Of a DNA stretch of 64,000 nt, positions 41,920 through 50,121 are shown piece by piece. Each line of letters begins with the position of its first letter. Position 1 is the first letter of the stretch. The translations under genes and the position numbers were made by a program. Under the pieces are notes generated by a model that worked only from the letters and a program-made list of their open reading frames with translations, was not told where the DNA came from and made no database searches. Source of the stretch: an uncultured Pseudomonadales bacterium (lineage in GTDB: Bacteria > Pseudomonadota > Gammaproteobacteria > Pseudomonadales > Azotimanducaceae). The stretch is from NCBI GenBank assembly GCA_947258825.1, contig CAMYJX010000004.1:112316-176315 (forward strand). The letters are read 5' to 3'.

Positions 41920-43113
41920 ATGAATCTCCTCAGCAAGTTCGACGAGGCAGCAGCGACCCGCAGTCAATTGAGTCAGGGAGGGATGGATCCAACCGACGTG
42001 GAGATGGAGCAATTGATCTCCGCTACGGAGGCGATCATTCGCGGGCGCCGGACCATTCTCGCTGGCACCAACAACTATCTGGGGCTCACCTTTGATCCGG
42101 AGTGCGTTGCCGCCGGTCAGGCGGCGCTCGAGGCGGAAGGTACCGGAACCACGGGCTCGCGGATGGCGAATGGCAACTATCATAGCCACAGGGCGCTGGA
42201 GTCAGAGCTGGCGCAGTTCTACGGCGTTGAGCATGCCATGGTGTTTTCCACGGGCTACTCGGCGAACCTAGGCACCCTCACGGCGCTGCTCGCCCCGGGT
42301 GACTGTGTGATGCTGGACGCAGATGCCCACGCCAGTCTGTACGATGGCTGTCGGATGAGCGGCGCCGACGTGTACCGCTTCAAGCACAATGACGTCGAGA
42401 GCCTGGACAACCGTCTGCGGCGTCTGGAAGATCGTGCCAGTCGAACCTTGATCATCACGGAAGGCCTGTACAGCATTCTTGGCGATCACGCGCCGCTGGC
42501 AGAGTTTGCTGAGGTCAAGCGCCGCTACGGCGCTTATCTTTTCGTGGATGAAGCACATTCGCTGGGCATCTACGGGGATCACGGCCGTGGCCTTGCTGAA
42601 GAAGCCGGGGTGGAAGCCGATGTGGACTTCATCGTTGGTACCTTCAGCAAGAGCCTCGGTTCAACCGGCGGTTTCTGTGTCAGCCACCATGACGTGGTCA
42701 AGCTGTTCCGCTACGCCAGCAGGCCCTATATCTTTACGGCTTCCCCGTGCCCTTCCGTTATCGCCACTACCCGGGTCGCTTTACGCCTGCTGCAGCAGCG
42801 TCCTGAGCTGCGTGAGCAGCTGTGGCGGAACGCCAGAGGCCTGTACGAGGGCCTTGCCGGTCTCGGGCTGACCCTGGGTCCCGATGTGAGCCCGGTGGTC
42901 GGTGTTCGTTTTGCCGACCGGGAGCAGGCCCTGTCCGTCTGGCACCAGCTTCTCGAGGCGGGTGTTTACACCAACCTCATTGCGCCCCCTGCATCTCCCG
43001 ATGGTTCCAGCCTGCTGAGGGTCAGTACCAGCGCGGCCCATACCGCCGCGCAGATCGACGAGATCGTCACGACTTTCAGCGTCGTGCTCTCAGGACAAAA
43101 TCATTTCGAGTGA
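41920..43113 (+). CDS. spt: Serine palmitoyltransferase-like alpha-oxoamine synthase
   Basis: 397 aa, PLP fold type I. PLP Lys in GTFSKSLGSTGGF near residue 244; Asp/His in VDEAHSLGIYG near 208; GSRMANGNYHSHRALE near 74 is the substrate loop. The alpha-oxoamine synthase family includes BioF, Kbl, HemA and Spt. The neighbourhood (ACP, acyl ligase, CerR-like, bCerS-like, ceramide-kinase-like) decides for Spt, which condenses serine with an acyl thioester to 3-ketosphinganine. The TGA stop lies at the edge of the 11-bp repeat array. Confidence 0.85.
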   Translation: MNLLSKFDEAAATRSQLSQGGMDPTDVEMEQLISATEAIIRGRRTILAGTNNYLGLTFDPECVAAGQAALEAEGTGTTGSRMANGNYHSHRALESELAQFYGVEHAMVFSTGYSANLGTLTALLAPGDCVMLDADAHASLYDGCRMSGADVYRFKHNDVESLDNRLRRLEDRASRTLIITEGLYSILGDHAPLAEFAEVKRRYGAYLFVDEAHSLGIYGDHGRGLAEEAGVEADVDFIVGTFSKSLGSTGGFCVSHHDVVKLFRYASRPYIFTASPCPSVIATTRVALRLLQQRPELREQLWRNARGLYEGLAGLGLTLGPDVSPVVGVRFADREQALSVWHQLLEAGVYTNLIAPPASPDGSSLLRVSTSAAHTAAQIDEIVTTFSVVLSGQNHFE

Positions 43114-43174
43114 AGCTCGAGTGAAGCTCGGGGGAAGCTCGGGGGAAGCTCGGGGGAAGCTCGGGGGAAGCTCG
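43112..43174. repeat. Six 11-bp tandem repeats after spt
   Basis: GAAGCTCG recurs at 43112, 43123, 43134, 43145, 43156 and 43167, exactly 11 bases apart; the three linking bases are AGT in early copies and GGG in later ones. The array fills the gap between two convergent genes and begins inside the spt stop codon. Confidence 0.92.
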
Positions 43175-43186
43175 ACTGACTGACCG

Positions 43187-44188
43187 CTAGCGAAACGCGC
43201 CGAGGCGGTAAAGGCGCCATAGCAAAGGCCAGGCGAACAGCAACGGGAATCGCCGCTGTCGGTCCGTCGGCTCGATATAGATGCCCGAGTGGCGCTTTAT
43301 CTTCCACAGCAGATAGTCCAGCGGATCGTCGAAGGTCCCCGCGGCTTTGATGATCCGCAATGCGGAAAGCAGTTTGCCGAGCCAGGTCCGCACAGCCCAG
43401 GTCAGGTTGGCGTTTCGCCTTGGGGAGAAGTCCCGCTGGCGGAACACGCCTTCATCGGTCATGTCGACTCGCGAATGGGGTTGCCGGGCGTAGGCCCTGC
43501 AAAGGCTGTCGAAGTGCCGGGCGTTTGTTTCAAACAGCTCGGCAATTCGATCTTTGCCTTCTGCACGCAGCTCGGCCCGGTAGGTCAGCCCGAAGCCAGT
43601 CTGCCACAGATCCCTCGAGCTGAATCGCTCGGCAAGCACGGGCAGAACCGCCTCGATGAAGGTTATGGTGGCGTTCTGCAGGGCGTCCAACACGCGTTGC
43701 TCACTCTGAGGGTCTCTGCTGAAGATCAGCGTGCAGGGTTGGGTAAACCGAGACCAGAAGTAGGAATGAAAGTCCCCTTTCATCGCCCGCTCGAACTGAC
43801 GAACCGTCAGCGTCGCGTATTTTGAGCGGGCCTCGCCGTCATCTCCGGTCACGCGCTGGTAGTACACGTTTGGCGGCAGCAACCGGTTGGCGAGTTGATG
43901 CCAGGCCCGAGGCAGGGCCGCCTGAAAATTGTCCAGCAGAACGTAGAAATCCAGGAGCGTATCGCGCTTGCCGCGCAGATAAGAGCCGTACATGAGTACG
44001 GCCACCACGCTGCTGCCGTGGCGACGACGGATGTCCTCGAGCAGGCGGGACACCGTTGAATCTCCCACATAAGCGCTGGCGTCGACGCTGCGTGCCACAA
44101 GCGCACCCAGATCGCCCGCTCCGCCTTGGACGGTGCTGGCTGGATAAGTTTCGGCGCTGATTTCGGGCTCAGTCAGCGGCGTAGGCAC
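43187..44188 (-). CDS. Tam41-like phosphatidate cytidylyltransferase homologue
   Basis: 333 aa from the GTG at 44188. A GTG at 44284 would overlap the upstream gene by 116 bases, and the extra residues are low-complexity. The nucleotidyltransferase loop reads LMYGSYLRGKRDTLLDFYVL, then AWHQLANRLLPPNVYYQRV, and later KYATLTVRQFERAM. This order (GS, DF-V, WHxxN, then a KY segment) is that of mitochondrial Tam41, which makes CDP-diacylglycerol from CTP and phosphatidate. The next genes encode a CDP-alcohol phosphotransferase and, further on, a ceramide-kinase-like protein, so ceramide-1-phosphate is a plausible substrate (inference). Confidence 0.62.
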   Translation of the reverse strand: MPTPLTEPEISAETYPASTVQGGAGDLGALVARSVDASAYVGDSTVSRLLEDIRRRHGSSVVAVLMYGSYLRGKRDTLLDFYVLLDNFQAALPRAWHQLANRLLPPNVYYQRVTGDDGEARSKYATLTVRQFERAMKGDFHSYFWSRFTQPCTLIFSRDPQSEQRVLDALQNATITFIEAVLPVLAERFSSRDLWQTGFGLTYRAELRAEGKDRIAELFETNARHFDSLCRAYARQPHSRVDMTDEGVFRQRDFSPRRNANLTWAVRTWLGKLLSALRIIKAAGTFDDPLDYLLWKIKRHSGIYIEPTDRQRRFPLLFAWPLLWRLYRLGAFR

Positions 44189-45494
44189 TCTGGGTTCCGG
44201 AGAACGTTCGGTAGGCGCTGGGATGTCTGGCTGCCGCTGATTCGGGGTCAGCAAGCCATGATTGCAGCCGTCCGCGGCGGACACGGCTTATCAGCCCCTG
44301 GGTCAGGCGCACCAGCATGATCGCGGTGGTAGCCGCCGTCCAGACAGCTACGCTCAATAGCCCCCAATCCGGCCTGCCCAGCAGCAGGCTGAGGGTGAGG
44401 AGAATCATGCAGGGATTTCTTCTCGCTGTGACCAAGCGAAAGTAGGCGTCGAAAGGTCGCCATGAAAAGATGCTCGCATCTCCCAGCAGATGGAACAGGG
44501 CCTCGATGACCCGCCCGAGTATGTAGCCGACGATGATGAGCCAGTAGAGATCGGTCAGTTCCAGCCCCCAGATCGGCTGATAAACCGTCAGCGCCGTTCC
44601 CCAGTAAACGTACCAGAAAGGAGGATGGATCAGGTCCATTCCGTGATCGAACAGGTGCCCTACTCTGCTGGACTGGATCGTGACTCTGGCCAGCTTGCCG
44701 TCCACGGTGTCCAGATAGGTCATCAGCCATCCCGCGGCCAGACCCAGAGCGAACTGGCCCTGCGCGAACAGGTAGCAGGCCCACACCATCAGCAGGAAGC
44801 CGATGCTGGTTACCGCGTTGGGAGTGAGCCCCATTCTGGCGCACAGGCGCACGCCCAGGCGCGCTGGACGAGGCCATACGAACTTGGTTACCACATCGGT
44901 GATGCCTTTGTAGGAAGAACCGTAGAGCTGCCCTTCCAGCGCGCGCTTTGTCTGCTCAGAGACCGGCTCCAGCAGCGGCGCTTTGGCTTTTCTCAGCTGA
45001 TGGTCGAAAGCGCCGAGCGCATCTACGCTGATTGGCGTCACCCCCTCGGGCAGCGCGACGTTTCCTTTCCCGGATCCGTTCTCCGGAGAAGCTCCCTCCC
45101 CCAGCCCTTTCCCTGGAAGGGGCGCTTCCATGTTCGGCGCGCCCGCGCTCTCGAACTGCTCCTGTGCCTGAGAAGCTGCCTCGGCTGCAAGGATCTCGCC
45201 CGTCTGGGGGGCGAGGGTTGCGCGTACATAGGCGCCCGCCGGACGCTTCAGCCTTGTATGCAACAGTGCCGTATCAGGATGTTCCATCATGGCTGTGAGC
45301 GTTCTCACCTCGAAGAGGTAGTCTGCACGCAGAATCAGCACGTTGGCATGTGGCGGTAGCCCTTGCAGATCTTCCGGACGCTGCAGCAGCTGGACATCAC
45401 CTGCCTGTTTCAGCTGCCGCCTGATCCGCTCCCGCGCGTCCAGGTTCCACAGCCGGACTCTCGATTCGCCAACTACGAGCGCGAAATCCGTCAT
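44169..45494 (-). CDS. CDP-alcohol phosphatidyltransferase with degenerate N-terminal nucleotidyltransferase-like domain
   Basis: 441 aa. The C-terminal half has six or so membrane helices and the complete CDP-alcohol signature DTVDGKLARVTIQS…GHLFDHGMD near residue 270. The N-terminal 150 residues are soluble and look like a worn nucleotidyltransferase fold (ILRADYLFEVRTL in place of the sugar-nucleotide core) without the GxGxR loop. A linker rich in Pro, Gly and Ala joins the two. The layout recalls archaeal IPCT/DIPPS fusions that make inositol phosphodiesters. It probably transfers a head group onto ceramide or diacylglycerol phosphate. Confidence 0.85.
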   Translation of the reverse strand: MTDFALVVGESRVRLWNLDARERIRRQLKQAGDVQLLQRPEDLQGLPPHANVLILRADYLFEVRTLTAMMEHPDTALLHTRLKRPAGAYVRATLAPQTGEILAAEAASQAQEQFESAGAPNMEAPLPGKGLGEGASPENGSGKGNVALPEGVTPISVDALGAFDHQLRKAKAPLLEPVSEQTKRALEGQLYGSSYKGITDVVTKFVWPRPARLGVRLCARMGLTPNAVTSIGFLLMVWACYLFAQGQFALGLAAGWLMTYLDTVDGKLARVTIQSSRVGHLFDHGMDLIHPPFWYVYWGTALTVYQPIWGLELTDLYWLIIVGYILGRVIEALFHLLGDASIFSWRPFDAYFRLVTARRNPCMILLTLSLLLGRPDWGLLSVAVWTAATTAIMLVRLTQGLISRVRRGRLQSWLADPESAAARHPSAYRTFSGTQSAYAAD

Positions 45495-45610
45495 GATATA
45501 GTTCGTTCTCGCTGTCCGAGAGGCCTGTCAGACCGTTTATGAGTGTGGCCGCGGGGATTATAGACATCGCCCCGACGGCCCAGCAAACCACCATTTCCGG
45601 GTCCCAAGGC

Positions 45611-46525
45611 ATGCGACTGGTCCACCTTACCGATCCCCACTTAACGTCACTGGCGAATCAAAGCCTCATCGGTCTGAGCGGCAAGAGGCGACTGGGCTAT
45701 CTGTCCTGGAAGCGTAAGCGCCGATGGGTCCATCGTGCCGATCTGCTGGAGCAGATAACCGAAGCCGTTCATGCCGAATCAGCCGCGCAGATTCTGCTTT
45801 CGGGCGATCTTGCGCAGATCGGTCTGGCAGAAGAAATCTCGGCCGCCGGCGCCTGGCTCGAACGGCTCGGGTCTCCGCAGCAGGTGCTCCTTGTGCCGGG
45901 CAATCATGACTTTTACCGGGCGGACTCCTGGGCGGCCATCTGCGATCTTTGGGGTCCTTATCTTGGGGTTGGGCAGGATGCTTCGGACATGTCTCCAGCG
46001 GATCTGTTTCCGCGGCTCAGACAGCTGAAAAAGGGTGGCGTGGAGGCGGCCGTGCTGGGCCTTTGTTCGGCCTATCCGGCGCCGCTGCTGATGGCCGACG
46101 GGCGGCTGGGCGCTGATCAGCTGAGCCAGCTGGACGATCGCATGCAGCACGCGCAGGGCTTTCGCTGCGTGATTCTGCACCACCCGCCCCTTCCGGGTAT
46201 GTCAGCATGGCGCAAAGCGTTGAGAGATGCCGGTGACCTTTCCCGCGTGCTGGAGCGGCACCAGCCCGAACTGGTTCTGCACGGCCATGTTCATCGCAAT
46301 CGGACCGGCCCGGTAACCGGGGGTACGCGCATTTTTGCGACCGCCTCGGCATCCAGCAGTCGGCCCGACGCGCCGGCGTCCTATCGCGTCTTCGACATCT
46401 CTCGTGAGCCGGACGGCTGGTCGGTAGTCATGCGTTTGAAAGGCATTACCCCGAGGGGTCAGATTGCAGTTTTCGAGGAAACCTGCTGGCGCGTACCGCT
46501 CAGGCAGATGGCCAGCGGGATTTGA
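45611..46525 (+). CDS. Calcineurin-like metallophosphoesterase
   Basis: 304 aa from the ATG at 45611; an ATG at 45539 adds 24 residues before the first strand. Metal motifs: HLTDPHL at the start, SGDLAQIG near 64, VPGNHDFY near 95, LHHPPLP near 196 and LHGHVHRN near 232. This is the class III cyclase-phosphodiesterase/phosphatase pattern. Inside a lipid locus it could remove a head-group phosphate. It lies divergent to the CDP-alcohol gene and convergent with the HIT gene, overlapping that by 26 bases. Confidence 0.85.
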   Translation: MRLVHLTDPHLTSLANQSLIGLSGKRRLGYLSWKRKRRWVHRADLLEQITEAVHAESAAQILLSGDLAQIGLAEEISAAGAWLERLGSPQQVLLVPGNHDFYRADSWAAICDLWGPYLGVGQDASDMSPADLFPRLRQLKKGGVEAAVLGLCSAYPAPLLMADGRLGADQLSQLDDRMQHAQGFRCVILHHPPLPGMSAWRKALRDAGDLSRVLERHQPELVLHGHVHRNRTGPVTGGTRIFATASASSSRPDAPASYRVFDISREPDGWSVVMRLKGITPRGQIAVFEETCWRVPLRQMASGI

Positions 46526-46934
46526 GCGAGTCTCTCAGTCGCTCGCTCGTTTCCGCGTCGATATCGATGACCAGATTCAACGCGGGTGGCCCGGGCCAGC
46601 TTTGATCGCTGAAGCTCTGCCCCTCGAAAGACCTTGGCTCCGCGTATCGCGGAATGACGTGAAAATGCACGTCCGGGTCTACCATCATCAGCATCAGATA
46701 ATTAATCCTGTCGAATTGGAACGCAGAGGATAGGGCAGACTCCAGGTCGGCCACGGCCTGGCTCAGCTCGGCGAATCCGGCTGGTGAAACCTCGCCGAAC
46801 TGCTTAACCGGCTCTTTGCAGGCCAGCACCAGTGACCCCAACGTTACCTGCTGAGGGCGCAGCAGGACCACCCAGCTCTGGTAGTCCCTGATCAGAGATT
46901 CCGGGTAGCCGAATTTGAGGATTGTTTCGTTCAC
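46500..46934 (-). CDS. HIT-family nucleotide-binding protein
   Basis: 144 aa. The HIT region is DVHFHVIPRYAEP near residue 95, where the first His of HxHxHxx is shifted. HIT proteins hydrolyse or transfer nucleotidyl groups, and this sub-branch keeps one catalytic His. It follows the nucleotidyltransferase gene (33-base gap) on the same strand, so it may clear nucleotide side products of head-group activation. Its end overlaps the convergent phosphoesterase. Confidence 0.78.
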   Translation of the reverse strand: MNETILKFGYPESLIRDYQSWVVLLRPQQVTLGSLVLACKEPVKQFGEVSPAGFAELSQAVADLESALSSAFQFDRINYLMLMMVDPDVHFHVIPRYAEPRSFEGQSFSDQSWPGPPALNLVIDIDAETSERLRDSLKSRWPSA

Positions 46935-46967
46935 CGCCGATGTCGTCCGGGTTCCGATTGCATCGTC

Positions 46968-47717
46968 TCAGAGGACTGCCACCTTCTCGGACGGCAGATA
47001 CCAGGAGGCCACGACGTCCTGGGCATGAGCGAGGTCGGCTGTGTCATCCACTTCGCACCAGCTCATCCCCTTAATGCTGCAGACTTCGACGAGGCTCTGC
47101 TGCGCCAGCTCGTCGATTACGGAGAGATACCAGCGCTTTACGCCTTCGCCGTAGCGCATGGCCTTCTCTACCGTTGATCGGAACAGCTTTGGGCCATCAC
47201 CGCGGAACAGCATCATGCCGATGGACTCGCCGTTGACGCCTTCGCTCAGCTGTTTGCCGACGCGGTGCAGATGGTTTCCCTCGACCACCACTTTCATGTC
47301 GTCAGCGTCGTAGGCGTCTTTTGCATCGGTCACCAGGGTGACCGGGGCCGTGTCCGGGTAGCTGAGGAGCGCCTGCAGAATTTCGGATTCGAACAGAGTG
47401 TCGCCGTTGATCAGGACGAAGGGCTCGTGCATTTCCGGGCCGGCTACCCAGCAGGTGCCCAGGTTGTCTGACAATGCAAAGAAAGGATTGAAGAGGGTGC
47501 GAACGCGAGGAGCCTGGACTCCGGCTACGATCTCATCAACCCTATCCGCGCCGAATCCAGTGACGACCAGCACGTCGTCTATGGCGCATTTGGCGATCTC
47601 GCCAAGCTGTGCTTCAAGGATGGAGCGACCGGCAACTTGCAGGGCGCATTTCGGGCTGGATTCGGTGAGCGGCAGCAGGCGGCGCCCCTGACCCGCGCTC
47701 AGTATGATGGCTTTCAT
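46968..47717 (-). CDS. Sugar/inositol-phosphate nucleotidyltransferase
   Basis: 249 aa. The N-terminal loop is IILSAGQGRRLLPLTESSPK, with the catalytic Lys, and the metal site is LINGDTLF near residue 105. The C-terminus keeps the nucleotidyltransferase fold (CEVDDTADLAHAQ). It is in the LicC/IPCT-like group that makes CDP-choline or CDP-inositol and similar activated head groups. With the CDP-alcohol phosphotransferase in the same locus, it is the best candidate to activate a head group. The nucleotide and the substrate are not fixed by sequence. Confidence 0.83.
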   Translation of the reverse strand: MKAIILSAGQGRRLLPLTESSPKCALQVAGRSILEAQLGEIAKCAIDDVLVVTGFGADRVDEIVAGVQAPRVRTLFNPFFALSDNLGTCWVAGPEMHEPFVLINGDTLFESEILQALLSYPDTAPVTLVTDAKDAYDADDMKVVVEGNHLHRVGKQLSEGVNGESIGMMLFRGDGPKLFRSTVEKAMRYGEGVKRWYLSVIDELAQQSLVEVCSIKGMSWCEVDDTADLAHAQDVVASWYLPSEKVAVL

Positions 47718-47797
47718 TGAGTGTCGTTTGCCCCTCGGGTCTGAATTCGGCGTAACAAGTCAATTTAACATGCCTGGATGTGCGCTCCAAACGCTCA

Positions 47798-47822
47798 GCC
47801 CGCAATCGGGCGTTCCTTTTTT
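47798..47822 (+). terminator. Hairpin with T-run, plus orientation
   Basis: GCCCG (47798–47802), a CAAT loop, CGGGC (47807–47811), and six T at 47817–47822. It reads as a rho-independent terminator for plus-strand transcripts, yet both flanking genes are on the minus strand. It may stop antisense transcription into the minus-strand operon. Confidence 0.5.
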
Positions 47823-47857
47823 ACTGGCAGAAGCGTGAAGATACGTGTGAATGTCAC

Positions 47858-49360
47858 TCAAGGGTCGGTTTGCCGCAGCCTGTCGTCCAGGTGTTCGGCC
47901 AGCCTGTGAACCAGGGCCAGGATCGTCAGCGTGGGGTTCGCCCACCCGCCGGTGGGGAACACCGAGCTCCCGGCGACATAGAGGTTGTGATAGCCGTGCA
48001 CGCGCCCGTCGGCGTCGACCACGCCAGTCCTGGGCGTGCTGCCCATGCGCGTCGTGCCCATGTGGTGGTAGCCGCCGATGGGATGCTTGCTGACGGTGGG
48101 GTCCAAGGGCCACTCGGGCGACGGGTCCTCGAGCCAATCGGCCTTCTCCACCCGTCCGGCGCCCAGTCGGGTCAGTTCTTCGCCCAGGCTCTCCGCAAGC
48201 GCGCTGACGGTCTGTTTGTCAATATCACTCAATTGCCAGCGCAGGCTTGCCTTGAGCATCCCCAACCGATCTCGCTCACCCGACAGGGTAACCCGGCTGT
48301 TCGGGTTGGGAGCCTGCTCTGCGCGAACCATGGCGTACAGATGGCGCGCACCGGCGCCGCTGCGCAGGCGTTCGATTTTTGGTTTGAGGTTGCGTTGAAC
48401 CCACCCACGCGCATCGCGATAGGCGTGCCAGAGCCGGCGTCGCGTGCGATCGGGAGGCAGTTGGTGTTTGAGGTGGCGATATATGCGATCGTTCAGCAGC
48501 AGGCCCTGGCTTGGATCTCTCTGCAGCTTGAAGGTGAGCGCCGTATTGAGGATGCTCGCCGTCTGCTGCAGGTCTGGCGATGGCAGCAGCGTCGGCGCCA
48601 CCGGCGGGCCACCGGCGATTCTACGCTTGCGAAACAGGTGCCAGAGCCGGAAGGGGTCATCTGTATGTACCCGGCCGGCTCTGCCGTGCTGGTGCTCCAT
48701 GAAGAAACGGCCAACCAGGTCGTTGTCGTTTCCGATGCCGTCTTTCTGGACGTCCCTGGCAGCCAGCAGCAATCGCGGATTTTCGATTCCACCGCAGGCC
48801 AGAACGTAGCTGCGGGCTCGCGCTAGGATCCGCCGTCCCTCCAGAGTGCTCACCACGACATGGTCCAGGCCGTTGGCGTTGGCGTTTGCCTGAAGATGCG
48901 TGACGTTGGCGTGGAGCAGCGCTGTCACCCCGGGATCCTGCAGAACATCATGGCAACGCTACTCGCCGAGATCCAGCGAGTCGTGCGCAACCCGGTAGTG
49001 TTGCTCCAGGTCCTGGGCCTGGAACGGCCAGCCGCTGTGTTGAACCCATGGGCGGTGCTGAAAGTCCAGCGGCTCCAGGGGGGTGCAGCGCCCGCCCCAG
49101 ATGTTGGTGGTACCGCCGAAGAAGCGCAGGCGCGCGTCCACCAGGTCGTAGTAGGTCATGCCCTCGTTGGGCCCGTCGTACAGGTCCTGGGTTTCTACCT
49201 CGAAATCCAGCCCGCCGCTTTCCAGCAGGCACACGCTGTGCCCGAGTTTTCTCAAATGACGGCACAGGCTGATCCCGGCAGCGCCGGCTCCCACGATGCA
49301 GACGTCGGCCTCGAGCCCGTTGTTGACCCCGTTCTGAGCGTTGCGCAGATCGATGAGCAC
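47858..49360 (-). pseudogene. GMC-family oxidoreductase disrupted by internal deletion and amber stop
   Basis: The N-terminal part (133 aa to the stop at 48959–48961) has the FAD loop VCIVGAGAAGISLCRHLRKL and the GMC segment FFGGTTNIWGGRCTPL. The same frame continues after the TAG for 366 codons with ENPRLLLAARD and the GMC end YVAGSSVFPTGGWANPTLTI. The two parts meet at GE-stop-RCHDVLQDPG, where about 50–60 family residues normally lie. Both reading frame and alignment show one gene cut down by an in-frame deletion, leaving a stop. Intact, it would oxidise a sugar or alcohol in the lipid head group. It lies 4 bases after the hydroxylase in the operon. Confidence 0.75.
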
Positions 49361-49364
49361 CTGG

Positions 49365-50114
49365 TCAGGGTTGGGGGCGCTGGCCGGCGTTCCAGGCGGC
49401 GAGGTTCTTCAGCGGATCCTTGACGTATGCGCTGGCGCGGATCACGTGGATCAGCGCTCGATTGAACAGGCGGCCGACGGTATCCATCGGGCGATCGAAG
49501 TCCAGAAACAGCACGACTCGGGTTTCTTCGGTGTTGTTGAACACCTCGTGCTCGTAGGTGTCGTCGAAAACCAGGCACTCGCCCTCATCCCAGTGGCAGA
49601 TCTCGTCGTCCACTCGGAGCCAGCAGTTATCGCGTTCAGCGGGTACCTTCAACCCGAGGTGACAGCGGATGATGGCTTTGGTTGGCCCTTTGTGGGGTGG
49701 AATGTGGTAGCGGGGCGCCAGAATGGAGAACCATGCGTTCTGCAGCCCTGGAACCGATTCCAGAAGGCGAGCGGTTTCCGGACAGCGCACGCAGTTCTCG
49801 TCAACGCGATGCCCAAACACGTAGAAGGCGAACGTCTTCCAGTGATCTTCCTTTGATATCCGTTCTTGATCGGGCGACAGCTGGTGAAATGCCGGTATGT
49901 CTTCGGGCTGGGTCAGAACATCGTCCAGCTCGGCCTGTATCTGCTGGGTGTGTTCCTCCAGCGTTCTAGTCCAGGGGAAGCCGGCTTTGTCCAATACCGG
50001 CCCGGTGCCAACCAGGGAATGTCGGGCCTGGAAATCGCCGACCTTACGAAGGGTGCGTTTTCCGCCCTTCATGATGAGCTTGCGCAGATACGGCTGGGCG
50101 TCAGAGGTGCTCAT
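49365..50114 (-). CDS. Aspartyl/asparaginyl beta-hydroxylase family (lipid hydroxylase-like)
   Basis: 249 aa. Metal and 2OG residues lie in PHKGPTKAIIRCHLGLKVP near residue 138, DEGECLVFDDTYEHEVFNN near 172 and VVLFLDFDRP near 196. It is an Fe(II)/2-oxoglutarate dioxygenase of the branch that includes LpxO, which hydroxylates acyl chains of lipid A. In this locus ceramide is the likely target, placing OH on an N-acyl chain or the base. The gene is 7 bases after the kinase and 4 before the broken GMC gene. Confidence 0.85.
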   Translation of the reverse strand: MSTSDAQPYLRKLIMKGGKRTLRKVGDFQARHSLVGTGPVLDKAGFPWTRTLEEHTQQIQAELDDVLTQPEDIPAFHQLSPDQERISKEDHWKTFAFYVFGHRVDENCVRCPETARLLESVPGLQNAWFSILAPRYHIPPHKGPTKAIIRCHLGLKVPAERDNCWLRVDDEICHWDEGECLVFDDTYEHEVFNNTEETRVVLFLDFDRPMDTVGRLFNRALIHVIRASAYVKDPLKNLAAWNAGQRPQP

Positions 50115-50121
50115 GTTCAGC

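Noticed and set aside
44490..45359. 289-codon plus-strand frame
   Set aside because: Antisense to the CDP-alcohol phosphotransferase; Gln/Arg/Val-rich with no motif.
47780..48826. 348-codon plus-strand frame
   Set aside because: Antisense to the GMC gene. The minus strand shows clear GMC signatures, even though it is interrupted.
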